A stretch of DNA of 40,923 nucleotides from IMG/VR virus record IMGVR_UViG_3300049919_000113, positions 1 to 40,923 of that record; one strand, written 5' to 3'. Made by a program: the position numbers and the translations under genes. Of the stretch, positions 31,666-39,203 are shown in pieces. The notes beneath the pieces are model-generated. The model searched no databases and had not been told where the DNA came from. It worked only from the letters and a program-made list of their open reading frames with translations. The first letter of the stretch is position 1. Each line of letters begins with the position of its first letter. This DNA comes from a virus.

Positions 31666-33855
31666 ATGGACTATTCTGAATTTCTGAGCGGAAAGGAAAT
31701 CAAGCCGGTTATTTCTGGCTTTGATTGTTGCGAGCTTAACGAGAATCTATTCGACTTTCAGCGCGCAATTGTTAAGTGGGCATTGAAGCGTGGCCGCGCC
31801 GCCATCTTTGCTGATACCGGACTCGGTAAAACGCTGATGCAAACGTCTTGGGCCGATGAAGTCTGCCGCCAGACTGCCGGAAACGTGCTGATACTTGCTC
31901 CGCTTTGCGTGTCTCAGCAGACAGTCGAAGAAGGCGACAAATTCGGCATTGACATCAACTATTGCCGCGACATTTCAGACGCCAAGCCAGGAATCAATAT
32001 CACCAATTACGAAATGATGGATAACTTTGACATGAGCGCGTTTCATGGCGTCGTGTTGGATGAATCGAGCATCATAAAAAATAGGGATGGCAAGACGCGT
32101 AATCGACTGATTGAGTCATGCCTTTCTGTGCCGTACAAGCTTTCCTGCACAGCAACGCCAAGCCCGAACGACTTTATGGAATTGGGCAATCAGGCTGAAT
32201 TTCTCGGACTGATGACGATGCAAGAAATGCTCGCCACTTACTTTATCAACGATGCCGGCGATACAGGAACGTGGATTCTCAAAGGCCACGGCAGAAAGAA
32301 GTTTTGGAAGTGGCTTTCGTCTTGGTCTTGCGTTATCCGAAGTCCTGCCGATTTGGGATTTGACGGCAGCCGATACATTCTGCCGAAACTCAACATGATC
32401 CCTCACGTTGTCGAGTCTGATCGCACCACTGGACTGTTTGCGGATATTGCGACTGGCCTTATGGAACGCAATCAGGCGCGGCGTGATTCGATTGAACATC
32501 GAGTGGCGAAGTGTGCCGAAGTGGTCAGTGCCACCGATGAACAGTTTTTCATTTGGTGTCACCTGAATGACGAAGCTGCAATGCTGACTAAGGCAATACC
32601 AGGAGCAGTTGATGTTGCTGGCGCATCTAGCATGGAAGAAAAAGAAAAAGCAATACATGGATTTTTGGATGGTTCAACCCGAGTCATGGTTTCAAAACCA
32701 AAAGTCCTTGGAGCGGGTATGAACTTTCAGTGCTGCCACAATACCGCCTTCGTCGGGCTTTCAGACTCATGGGAGCAGTATTACCAAGCAATTCGGCGAT
32801 TCTACCGTTTTGGCCAGACTCACGAGGTCAATGTGCATGTGATCTCGGCTGAGTCAGAAGGCGCAGTGGTCGAAAACATCAAACGCAAAGAACTGCAAAA
32901 CGAAATCATGGGAAAGGAAATGGTAGAGCATATGAGCGAAAGCATGAAAGCCGAGATCCTCGGCGCAGAAAATGAGAAGGTCGAATATATCCGCCAAAAG
33001 CACGATGGCGATGGATTCACTATCCATAACGCAGACTGCATCGATCTGGCGCGTGAGATTGAATCGGACTCAATCGACTTCACAATTTACAGTCCGCCTT
33101 TTGCGTCGCTTTTCACCTATTCAAACAGTGACCGCGACATGGGTAATAGCCGCAGCGAAGGCGAGTTTTTCCAGCACTTTAGCTATCTCGTTGATGAAAT
33201 GTACCGCATCACTAAGCCCGGAATACTGATGGCAGTGCATTGCATGAATCTCACAACGTCAAAGGTCAATGACGGATTTATCGGACTGCGCGACTTTCGC
33301 GGCGATTTGATCCGTCTGTTTCAGTCAAAAGGCTGGATTTACCATTCCGAGGTTTGTATTTGGAAAGATCCAGTTACGGCAATGCAGCGCACGAAAGCAC
33401 TCGGACTGCTTCACAAGACGATCAAGAAAGACTCAAGCATGAGCCGCCAAGGATTGCCGGATTACCTCGTCGTGATGCGTAAGCCGGGCGACAATCCGAA
33501 ACCAATCAGCCATACGCCAGAAGAGTTCCCCGTCGATATGTGGCAGCGTTACGCCTCTCCGGTCTGGTTTGACATCAATCAGTCTCGGACGCTTAACTAT
33601 CGCGCCGTGCGTGATGAGGATGACGTAAAGCATATGTGTCCTTTGCAGCTTGACGTGATCGAGCGCGCAATGGATTTGTGGAGCGCGAAGGATGATCTTG
33701 TTTTCTCGCCTTTCACCGGCATTGGAAGTGAAGGCTATGTTGCGGTGCAGACTGGCCGGCGTTTCATCGGCAGCGAGTTGAAGCCGGTTTATTACGACAT
33801 GGCAATCAAGAATCTGAATGATGCGAAGGTTAAATCAGGAGACTTGTTCGCATGA
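31666..33855 (+). CDS. SNF2 helicase fused to beta-type DNA methyltransferase
   Basis: A 729-residue two-part enzyme. Residues about 1-420 are a second SNF2-type helicase, with Walker A A-D-T-G-L-G-K-T at 49-56, V-L-D-E-S-S, C-T-A-T-P-S-P and Y-R-F-G-Q-T. Residues about 450-729 are a DNA methyltransferase with S-P-P-F (near 476) before F-T-G-I-G-S (near 683), the beta-class order of N4-cytosine or N6-adenine enzymes. I prefer the ATG at 31666 with GGAAAG upstream; the frame extends to an ATG at 31639 with no ribosome site. It may methylate phage DNA against restriction while moving along it. The 73 bases before 31639 hold no gene. Confidence 0.87.
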   Translation: MDYSEFLSGKEIKPVISGFDCCELNENLFDFQRAIVKWALKRGRAAIFADTGLGKTLMQTSWADEVCRQTAGNVLILAPLCVSQQTVEEGDKFGIDINYCRDISDAKPGINITNYEMMDNFDMSAFHGVVLDESSIIKNRDGKTRNRLIESCLSVPYKLSCTATPSPNDFMELGNQAEFLGLMTMQEMLATYFINDAGDTGTWILKGHGRKKFWKWLSSWSCVIRSPADLGFDGSRYILPKLNMIPHVVESDRTTGLFADIATGLMERNQARRDSIEHRVAKCAEVVSATDEQFFIWCHLNDEAAMLTKAIPGAVDVAGASSMEEKEKAIHGFLDGSTRVMVSKPKVLGAGMNFQCCHNTAFVGLSDSWEQYYQAIRRFYRFGQTHEVNVHVISAESEGAVVENIKRKELQNEIMGKEMVEHMSESMKAEILGAENEKVEYIRQKHDGDGFTIHNADCIDLAREIESDSIDFTIYSPPFASLFTYSNSDRDMGNSRSEGEFFQHFSYLVDEMYRITKPGILMAVHCMNLTTSKVNDGFIGLRDFRGDLIRLFQSKGWIYHSEVCIWKDPVTAMQRTKALGLLHKTIKKDSSMSRQGLPDYLVVMRKPGDNPKPISHTPEEFPVDMWQRYASPVWFDINQSRTLNYRAVRDEDDVKHMCPLQLDVIERAMDLWSAKDDLVFSPFTGIGSEGYVAVQTGRRFIGSELKPVYYDMAIKNLNDAKVKSGDLFA

Positions 33856-33995
33856 CCCACGACAACCCCTATGACCAGTCCGACCACGATAACCGCGAAG
33901 AGGATCGCCGGCAGGCGTTAGCCGAAGGCGCGGAAGAGGCGGAAAACGAACGGAGGCAGTTGAGGAAAGGATTATTTGATGATGATCAATCTTGA
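33852..33995 (+). CDS. Small acidic charged protein (47 aa)
   Basis: A 47-residue, very charged (Asp/Glu/Arg) and probably helical protein. Its ATG overlaps the helicase-methyltransferase stop (ATGA), and its 3' end overlaps the next gene by 17 bases. No family is recognised. DNA-mimic-like acidic peptides occur in phages as anti-restriction factors, but this one has many Arg residues, so that is not a strong case. Confidence 0.55.
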   Translation: MTHDNPYDQSDHDNREEDRRQALAEGAEEAENERRQLRKGLFDDDQS

Positions 33996-34338
33996 ACAGA
34001 AAAGAAAGACACACCCGAGTCAAATTAACTGGATCAAGTCTCGGCCATTTGTCGAGAACTCACGAGGTACGCTAGTTCATCGGCCTAGATTCGGAAGCAC
34101 ATATCACATCCATAAGAACATTCACGTTGGAATTTCTTTTTGGTGCGGAATGGGCGTTTCGTCACAAGGCGACAACCTGACATTTACAGATAGCCCGTCG
34201 GATGGTCTTGTGCTTTGCGAGCGTTGCGAAGCGATAGCGGTTGATAACGGGCAGATGTCAGCCGATGATATTTGCTGTCGTCACGTGCATATCGGCAGGA
34301 CTAAAGCGGTCGTCACGTGCTGTAAAAAAGGAGAATGA
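33979..34338 (+). CDS. Cys/His-rich small protein (119 aa)
   Basis: A 119-residue protein with Cys and His residues suitable for metal binding: C-E-R-C in the middle, then D-I-C-C-R-H-V-H and a terminal C-C-K-K. I place the start at 33979, seven bases after AAAGGA; one more ATG follows directly. It overlaps the next frame slightly. The function is unknown; a zinc-binding role is likely from the residues. Confidence 0.6.
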   Translation: MMINLEQKRKTHPSQINWIKSRPFVENSRGTLVHRPRFGSTYHIHKNIHVGISFWCGMGVSSQGDNLTFTDSPSDGLVLCERCEAIAVDNGQMSADDICCRHVHIGRTKAVVTCCKKGE

Positions 34339-34343
34339 TTTTT

Positions 34344-34754
34344 ATGGAACATACTAAAGAGCCGTGGCACGTATTAAACATTTTCGCGCACCCGGAAATA
34401 AGGAACAAGGAAGATGAATTTATTCTCGCGCTTTACCGTGGCGAGCGTATTGCTAACGCCCGGCGCATCGTGGCATGCGTAAATGCTTGCGAGGGGATTC
34501 AAACTGAATTTCTTGAGCTTGGTGAAGCTGAGTGGGTTAAGGCATTGAGCGAGCGAAACGCACTAATCAATCAGCGCGATGAATTAGTTGCTGCACTTGC
34601 AGATGCTTTGCCAGACATGCTGCATGATGCACAAAGAACACTAATGGATTTTAGTATTAGCGATTCCACAAAGAGAGAGTCAGCGGAAAAAGCAAAACGT
34701 TGCAGAAAATATATGGCAATGCTCGCCATTATTAATCCGAGTGTCTTGCCATGA
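34344..34754 (+). CDS. Small phage protein with HTxxPW start (136 aa)
   Basis: A 136-residue protein that begins M-E-H-T-K-E-P-W and later has A-N-A-R-R-I-V-A-C-V-N-A-C. This pattern is widespread in phage early regions but has no known function. The C-terminal half is helical. I prefer the ATG at 34344, ten bases after AGGAG, to the ATG at 34335, which is only one base after it. Its last bases overlap the next start (ATGA). Confidence 0.7.
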   Translation: MEHTKEPWHVLNIFAHPEIRNKEDEFILALYRGERIANARRIVACVNACEGIQTEFLELGEAEWVKALSERNALINQRDELVAALADALPDMLHDAQRTLMDFSISDSTKRESAEKAKRCRKYMAMLAIINPSVLP

Positions 34755-34984
34755 TCGACTGGCCATACATCGTCATAAGCCTTCGCAAGATATTCGGCAG
34801 CTATCGGAACATTGCGCGGAACATGAAATACAACAATCCCGATTATGTTGCGCGCCTTGGCCGGGATGAAATCAAAGACCCGCCGCACTCAGTTGGCGAG
34901 TCGCTGATTGATCTTTACTTGAAGCACGCCGGGGATCGTGTCCCGCGTGTTGGGGAAAAACAGCAGATGAGGTTGATAGCATGA
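34751..34984 (+). CDS. Small HTH-like DNA-binding protein (77 aa)
   Basis: A 77-residue protein with the pattern Y-R-N-I-A-R-x-M-x(3)-N-P-D-Y-V-A-R-L, a likely helix-turn-helix. The segment P-P-H-S-V-G-E-S-L-I-D-L-Y follows it. This order is typical of small phage Cro-like regulators. It overlaps both neighbours in ATGA form. It may control middle or late expression; the target is unknown. Confidence 0.6.
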   Translation: MIDWPYIVISLRKIFGSYRNIARNMKYNNPDYVARLGRDEIKDPPHSVGESLIDLYLKHAGDRVPRVGEKQQMRLIA

Positions 34985-35400
34985 AGCGCGTTCGCTCAGT
35001 CCCGCCGCTAGTCCGCAAGCTTACCGACCAGACAGCCGAAACAGCCGACCGCATGGCCGTCGAGTTGATCTGCAACGGCACTGGCACAGTCGCCCACCTT
35101 GATCGCGTGCTGACGATCTCGCACCTGCTACGATTTGCCGCCGACCACAAGAAAGACGGCCAGGCTATCAACGCATCTGACATGGCAGACTTCGTATTAA
35201 CTGGCCTTGTCGAGCGATACAAGCGCACCGGGCGCGTTGGCGCAACAGGAGAAGAGGCGAAGGCTTTGCGCGCTCTGGTCGATTATTCAGAGGACTTCTG
35301 GCGGCGTCAGTCTGGCGCTTTGCGCGATGCGTGCGTTGATGCGATCAATCGCTGGTACGGCGATATTGATAGAGATAGAAAAAACTTATGCGATGCGTAG
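34981..35400 (+). CDS. Unknown helical early protein (139 aa)
   Basis: A 139-residue helical protein, not recognised. It is coupled to the preceding HTH gene by an ATGA overlap. Its segment A-H-L-D-R-V-L-T-I-S-H-L-L and the acidic residues at regular spacing suggest an all-alpha fold. The unit up to here appears continuous from 33852. A 70-base gap then separates it from the next gene. Confidence 0.65.
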   Translation: MKRVRSVPPLVRKLTDQTAETADRMAVELICNGTGTVAHLDRVLTISHLLRFAADHKKDGQAINASDMADFVLTGLVERYKRTGRVGATGEEAKALRALVDYSEDFWRRQSGALRDACVDAINRWYGDIDRDRKNLCDA

Positions 35401-35409
35401 AATGTTTAA

Positions 35410-35438
35410 TTGCGTAACTTGTGCAAGTAGCCTATTAC
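35410..35438 (+). promoter_or_regulatory. Weak promoter-like sequence in early region
   Basis: TTGCGT (35410-35415) and TATTAC (35433-35438) are 17 bases apart in the only sizeable gap of this gene block. Both boxes are poor consensus matches, so this is a candidate only. Confidence 0.3.
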
Positions 35439-35470
35439 CTACACATCGACAACGCACTAGGGGAAATGAA

Positions 35471-35809
35471 ATGAACTCAAACATCAAATCAGCTTTAGAG
35501 AATGGCCGCCTTGTTGGCGGAGAAGTTGTTTTTACTGACGGCCTTGGCCGTCGTATGAAGGCCAACCGCTTTGGCCGCTATATGGCGGCGGAAATAATGG
35601 CAATTGCTGAAAAATTCGGCGATGCAGTTGTCGCCGGATGGTTGGCGATTGACGCCGCCGAAGTTGATTCGGAACGCGCCGCCGATGTTGCGGCTAACCG
35701 CGCCGCATTTGACCAACGGCTTGCCGCAACGGAAAAAGCACCGCGCCGCGAGCGCGATTACGACGGCGATGGATTCGCCGCTGGCCTCGCAAATTGCGGT
35801 GGGCTGTGA
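35471..35809 (+). CDS. Unknown early protein (112 aa)
   Basis: A 112-residue protein with an N-terminal part rich in Gly/Arg and an Ala/Asp/Glu-rich, probably helical middle. The C-terminus contains D-Y-D-G-D-G-F-A-A-G. AGGGGAAATGAA precedes the ATG at 35471. A slightly earlier ATG (35466) runs into a stop after two codons. Family unknown. The gene starts a new cluster after a gap with a weak promoter-like sequence. Confidence 0.65.
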   Translation: MNSNIKSALENGRLVGGEVVFTDGLGRRMKANRFGRYMAAEIMAIAEKFGDAVVAGWLAIDAAEVDSERAADVAANRAAFDQRLAATEKAPRRERDYDGDGFAAGLANCGGL

Positions 35810-35810
35810 G

Positions 35811-36131
35811 ATGTTAAATCTCACACCGCACCTTATCCGTGTGCAGCGCCCGGATGGCACGACGGCGGAGTTCCCCCCGTCCGGCACTGTGGCACGCGTT
35901 GCCACAGTTGAAAACGTAATCGGCACATGTCCGATTACAGGATGCCCGGTGATCAGCCGTAGTTTTGGCGAGGTTATCGGCCTTCCGACCGACGGAACTC
36001 AATGCCTAGTTTCGGCAATGGTGTTATCAGCCATACCTGGCGCGGTAGGCGTATTCGCCCCTGACTCCGGCCCGACTTCTATCCGTGTGGATGGACAAGT
36101 ATGGGCTGTAACTCGTTTGGTTGCTGCTTAA
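35811..36131 (+). CDS. Conserved phage protein with NLTPH start (106 aa)
   Basis: A 106-residue beta-rich protein that begins M-L-N-L-T-P-H and continues with F-P-P-S-G-T-V-A-R-V. Later it has a V-I-G-L-P and an A-M-V-L-S-A segment. This pattern recurs in phage early regions; the function is not known. I start it at 35811, one base after the preceding stop, with GGTGGG upstream. A long frame back to 35604 is an overlap artefact. Confidence 0.7.
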   Translation: MLNLTPHLIRVQRPDGTTAEFPPSGTVARVATVENVIGTCPITGCPVISRSFGEVIGLPTDGTQCLVSAMVLSAIPGAVGVFAPDSGPTSIRVDGQVWAVTRLVAA

Positions 36132-36139
36132 TAATCACC

Positions 36140-36158
36140 GCCCCGAAATGGGCTTTTT
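36140..36158 (+). terminator. Short terminator-like hairpin
   Basis: GCCC-CGAAAT-GGGC followed by five T residues lies eight bases after the stop of the 106-aa gene. The stem is only four GC pairs, so termination may be partial. Confidence 0.4.
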
Positions 36159-36173
36159 CAAAGGATTGAACAA

Positions 36174-36353
36174 ATGACCGACCTCCCAATCTGCCGCTGC
36201 CTAGGCCACAACTGCGACAAGCTAGACCATTGCAAGCGGCATGTGGTTATCCGTGAGAGAGAACGCCCGGATGATGTCTGGGTTAAGGAAAACGTCTGCC
36301 TTGAGTCCGGGCCTCATATCGGCTTTATGCCTACTGCGGAGAGTTTCAAATGA
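36174..36353 (+). CDS. Cys/His-rich small protein (59 aa)
   Basis: A 59-residue protein with C-R-C-x3-H-N-C and H-C-K-R-H in its first 25 residues, a probable zinc-binding knuckle. AAAGGA lies nine bases before the ATG. The stop overlaps the next start (ATGA). Function unknown. Confidence 0.6.
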   Translation: MTDLPICRCLGHNCDKLDHCKRHVVIRERERPDDVWVKENVCLESGPHIGFMPTAESFK

Positions 36354-36496
36354 CCAAAGAACTATCGCTCAGGATAATCATGCTCCTGTCTGCTCTTGAG
36401 TCATGGAGCTTCGCAAACAAGAGCAGACTACCGGATCACACACTGGAAGAGCTAAACAACGTGGTTGATGAATTAAAATTGGAGGTTTTGAAATGA
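36350..36496 (+). CDS. Small helical protein (48 aa)
   Basis: A 48-residue, probably all-helical protein, coupled to both neighbours by ATGA overlaps. Residues about 5-20 are hydrophobic, but the protein reads more like a small amphipathic helix pair than a membrane segment. No family is recognised. Confidence 0.55.
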   Translation: MTKELSLRIIMLLSALESWSFANKSRLPDHTLEELNNVVDELKLEVLK

Positions 36497-36834
36497 ATAA
36501 AGAATGGATTAACCCTAAGACAGAAGATTGGGTTCCGTTGCTTACCCTGCAAGACGTAGCAGCAGCGCAGGCGAGAGGGGATGAGATTGAGGTTGAGCAT
36601 CCACGAGAGCCGTTGACTATTTGGGTGGGTAAATCTTGGTCTGCTAACGCTAGTTACCGCTCCCGTCCTCGCAAGAAGACCAAGACAATCGTGCTGCGTG
36701 AGGCTCTAATTGATTTCAAAGATTCTGGTTGGTTCTTAGTGAAAGGTGAAAAAGAAGCTATCACTCGTATTTATGGTGGTCAAGTTATCAAATGGCTCGA
36801 CACACCCGCCAGAGAGTTTGAGATTGAAGAATGA
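36493..36834 (+). CDS. Unknown early protein (113 aa)
   Basis: A 113-residue protein with a strong TTGGAGG ribosome site and ATGA overlaps to both neighbours. The sequence suggests a small alpha/beta fold, with a basic stretch (R-S-R-P-R-K-K-T-K) at about residues 56-64. Codon use is more AT-rich than in the late genes. Not recognised. Confidence 0.65.
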   Translation: MNKEWINPKTEDWVPLLTLQDVAAAQARGDEIEVEHPREPLTIWVGKSWSANASYRSRPRKKTKTIVLREALIDFKDSGWFLVKGEKEAITRIYGGQVIKWLDTPAREFEIEE

Positions 36835-36986
36835 AAGTCAAAGTGATGATCAAGGTCAAAGCCAAGGCCGGCAAGGAAGCGAAGGAAATCGTTATACGGG
36901 TAATGAATCGGGCAATATGTGACGCTGAATTGCAACCTGATAACAAGTTCCAATCATGGGGATGGCCAAAGGAGTTTAAGAAATGA
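36831..36986 (+). CDS. Small basic protein (51 aa)
   Basis: A 51-residue protein with a Lys/Val-rich start (K-V-K-V-M-I-K-V-K-A-K-A-G-K) and a W-G-W-P-K-E-F-K-K end. It is coupled to both neighbours (ATGA). The repetitive Lys pattern gives a positive charge that might bind nucleic acid. Function unknown. Confidence 0.55.
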   Translation: MKVKVMIKVKAKAGKEAKEIVIRVMNRAICDAELQPDNKFQSWGWPKEFKK

Positions 36987-37639
36987 CCGCCGCGCAATAC
37001 CAAAACCGCCAAACTAAAGGCGCTCGCCAGAACATCGGAATGCTTGCTTATCAGGAACCGTCGCCTGCTATCCGAACAGGCTATCAACCGCCCGCTGATC
37101 GTGTCAGGACACGAGATAAGGGTAAGACCAAGCCGCAAGCCTTGCCAAAGGAAAAAGTCACGCAAGAGGAACGCGCACGTCGTATCGCGGCGCAAAAGAA
37201 GGATTACAGAGAACGCATGAAAGCAGCGCGCGATTCGCTTGCGCTGTCACCTCGCAAGCTGGCCGGCGAGCGGTTAAAGAAGGAACGCGAAGCCGCCGAA
37301 CTACGCAAGCGCGAACGCGAGGCAAAGAAACTCGCAGCCGAAGCAGCGAAGGCCGAGAAGATGGCAGAACGCAAGGCAAATAAGAAGTCACAGAATATGC
37401 ACGGCAACCGGGCAGAATACGCAAAGGTCAGGGCAAAGCGCGATGAAGCTGCACGCATGGCGCGCATTGGCAGAATCTTTGCCAATGGGCCTGTTACGAT
37501 CAGTAAGGCTCTTGAAATTGATAACACGTCGCATCGATCCAGTATGAGCGGTTTAATGGTTTATTGGCGCAGCCTGGGGCTGGTCGATATTATTTCGATG
37601 GAAGGCAAGTGTAAGGTGTGGGCTCGCACATGTCCGTAA
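36983..37639 (+). CDS. Basic coiled-coil protein with C-terminal winged-helix-like part (218 aa)
   Basis: A 218-residue protein. Residues about 40-160 are very rich in Lys, Arg, Glu and Ala and should form a long helix or coiled coil. Residues about 160-215 (I-G-R-I-F-A-N-G-P-V-T-I-S-K-A-L, then Y-W-R-S-L-G-L-V) read like a small winged helix. It therefore probably binds DNA. AAAGGAG lies before the ATG. It overlaps the next gene by about ten bases. No family name can be given. Confidence 0.65.
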   Translation: MTAAQYQNRQTKGARQNIGMLAYQEPSPAIRTGYQPPADRVRTRDKGKTKPQALPKEKVTQEERARRIAAQKKDYRERMKAARDSLALSPRKLAGERLKKEREAAELRKREREAKKLAAEAAKAEKMAERKANKKSQNMHGNRAEYAKVRAKRDEAARMARIGRIFANGPVTISKALEIDNTSHRSSMSGLMVYWRSLGLVDIISMEGKCKVWARTCP

Positions 37640-37821
37640 GCATATCTGACGTTGGCAATGCGCTAGTCGTCATTGACCTTGAGATTGACCGGCTGCACTG
37701 CGAGAACGTTGCGCTGCGTGCAACGCTGGCGATGAATGAATCTCGGATCTCGGTAATGTCGCTGGCGATGAAAAAGCTAATTGAAACTGCAAAATATGAG
37801 GTGGAATATGTCGCTGATTGA
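37630..37821 (+). CDS. Small helical protein (63 aa)
   Basis: A 63-residue, mostly helical protein (I-D-L-E-I-D-R-L-H-C-E-N pattern). The start is uncertain between the GTG at 37618 and the ATG at 37630. AAGGTG is too close to the GTG and rather far from the ATG. Its 3' end overlaps the next gene by 14 bases. Unknown function. Confidence 0.55.
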   Translation: MSVSISDVGNALVVIDLEIDRLHCENVALRATLAMNESRISVMSLAMKKLIETAKYEVEYVAD

Positions 37822-38425
37822 ACGGTTGCGTCATGATCGCCATGACCCATTGAGAAAAGAAGCCGCCGACGAGATTGAACGGCTGACTGCTGAGTTGAAA
37901 GAATGCCAGAACCAATACCTCGGCTTGGCTTCGATGTATGAAGCCATGCAAAAAGAACGGGATGAACTCAAGGCTGAGTTGGCAGAGGCGAACGCACGCA
38001 TCAATGTTTGGATTGATGCGGCGGATGAAAAGAACCGGAAGATTGTTGCGCTTAATGAAGAACTAAAAGAGGCAGAGCGTGAGCAAGGATTCTGCTTCGC
38101 TTGCAATACTGAGTTGAATAAGGCGCAGTCGGAGCCGGTTGCATGGATGCGACCGAGCGAGGAGGGTTATGATTCGGCATTCAGGGATCACTCAACTGTC
38201 ATGCTGTGTACTGGTAACGATTGGGGAGGTTGGATTCCACTCTATGCCCACCCCGCCCCGGCAGACAAAGACGCGGAGCGGTATCGCAGCCTCCGAAATT
38301 ATCAACACGACATTCCTGGCTATGTGCTGTCCGCTGTCGAGGAAGGTGGAGAAGCGATGGATGAGGTGATTGATGAGTGGATGGAATCTCTTGCCCTAAA
38401 AGCAGCCATGAAGGAAGGGAAGTGA
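37808..38425 (+). CDS. Coiled-coil early protein with PVAW domain (205 aa)
   Basis: A 205-residue protein. Residues about 15-90 form a coiled coil (E-I-E-R-L-T-A-E-L-K and A-E-L-A-E-A-N-A-R). The middle contains E-P-V-A-W-M and a later W-I-P-L-Y-A-H-P, a pattern shared by many phage early proteins of unknown role. The C-terminus is acidic. I start at 37808 because GAGGTGG lies five bases upstream. Confidence 0.7.
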   Translation: MSLIERLRHDRHDPLRKEAADEIERLTAELKECQNQYLGLASMYEAMQKERDELKAELAEANARINVWIDAADEKNRKIVALNEELKEAEREQGFCFACNTELNKAQSEPVAWMRPSEEGYDSAFRDHSTVMLCTGNDWGGWIPLYAHPAPADKDAERYRSLRNYQHDIPGYVLSAVEEGGEAMDEVIDEWMESLALKAAMKEGK

Positions 38426-38426
38426 G

Positions 38427-38636
38427 ATGAGCAGATGCCCCATGTGTGGTTCAAAAGAGTGCTGTGGTGCTGAAATTGACGATGAAATCGAAAGACTCAC
38501 CAAGCAGCGTGATGAACTTGCCGAAGCTTTTACTGTGCTATTGGTAAGCCATGGCCGTGAATTCTGGGATCAAAAAGCAATCCAGAAATTTGACGCGATA
38601 TTGGCAGAAATTGAGGCGCAAAAATGCACGGAATGA
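38427..38636 (+). CDS. Small Cys-knuckle coiled-coil protein (69 aa)
   Basis: A 69-residue protein with C-P-M-C-G-x3-C-C at the N-terminus, suggesting a zinc knuckle, followed by a helical part (D-E-I-E-R-L-T-K-Q-R-D-E-L-A-E) like that of the preceding protein. It starts one base after the previous stop. It is the last clear plus-strand early gene and faces the holin gene. Confidence 0.65.
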   Translation: MSRCPMCGSKECCGAEIDDEIERLTKQRDELAEAFTVLLVSHGREFWDQKAIQKFDAILAEIEAQKCTE

Positions 38637-38654
38637 TCCGCACAAGCCCATCCT

Positions 38655-38682
38655 GGCGGCGTCACTTTTACATGTTGCCGCC
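38655..38682. terminator. Weak hairpin between converging units
   Basis: GGCGGC (38655-38660) and GCCGCC (38677-38682) can pair around a 16-base loop in the short gap between the last plus-strand gene and the holin stop. No T-run follows on the plus strand. It could only be an inefficient terminator. Confidence 0.25.
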
Positions 38683-38687
38683 GCTAG

Positions 38688-39203
38688 TCATGCCCTCGGC
38701 GCAGCATCCGCCAGAAGCTGATTCTTCTGCATTGAGCCGTGAGTCGTCCCAAACCAAAACGCACAACACCCCGTCCATGCCGTTCCTAGTGACCCAAGCA
38801 TGATCAGCAAAGGCGGACTATCTACCACCGCCTCGTCGTAAAGCATCCATCCGAGAACGCCGAAGAATCCAATGGTGATCAGCAGTGTTAGCACGGCTGG
38901 CATTAGTGACCGCGTGGCGACTTGCATCGCGCGCGCGTCCTTTGTATCGTCTGCCGAAATCTTGGCAAGATCGATCTTGTTCCGTTCAAGGAACATATTA
39001 AACTCGGCCTCTGACTGCTTGATCAGCACAATCTGATCCGGTGATAACTTCCCGTTACTGAGCGCGTCCGTAACTGCTTGAACGGTCTTATCCTCAAATC
39101 CCAACTTATCCGCGATGAACGCCGCCGCCGCGCCTGCCAGCGGGCCGCCGAGTGCGGATGCCAATGATGGAACAATATTTTTAAGGAGTTGGGACACATC
39201 CAT
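38688..39203 (-). CDS. Holin, GTA/3TM type
   Basis: A 171-residue membrane protein of the GTA-type three-TM holin family. The N-terminus has an Ala/Gly-rich segment (about 12-35). Two clear TM segments follow at about 95-117 and 128-150, and the family's C-terminal pattern F-W-F-G-x3-G-S follows them. It should make the inner-membrane lesion that releases or triggers the endolysin. Its start overlaps the 3' end of the upstream HNH gene by 23 bases, and no strong ribosome site is visible before it. Confidence 0.82.
   Translation of the reverse strand: MDVSQLLKNIVPSLASALGGPLAGAAAAFIADKLGFEDKTVQAVTDALSNGKLSPDQIVLIKQSEAEFNMFLERNKIDLAKISADDTKDARAMQVATRSLMPAVLTLLITIGFFGVLGWMLYDEAVVDSPPLLIMLGSLGTAWTGCCAFWFGTTHGSMQKNQLLADAAPRA

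Noticed and set aside
38624-38800. Short plus-strand frame starting at ATG 38624 and running into the holin gene
   Set aside because: It has no ribosome site, and most of it is antisense to the holin gene, with unconvincing residues.
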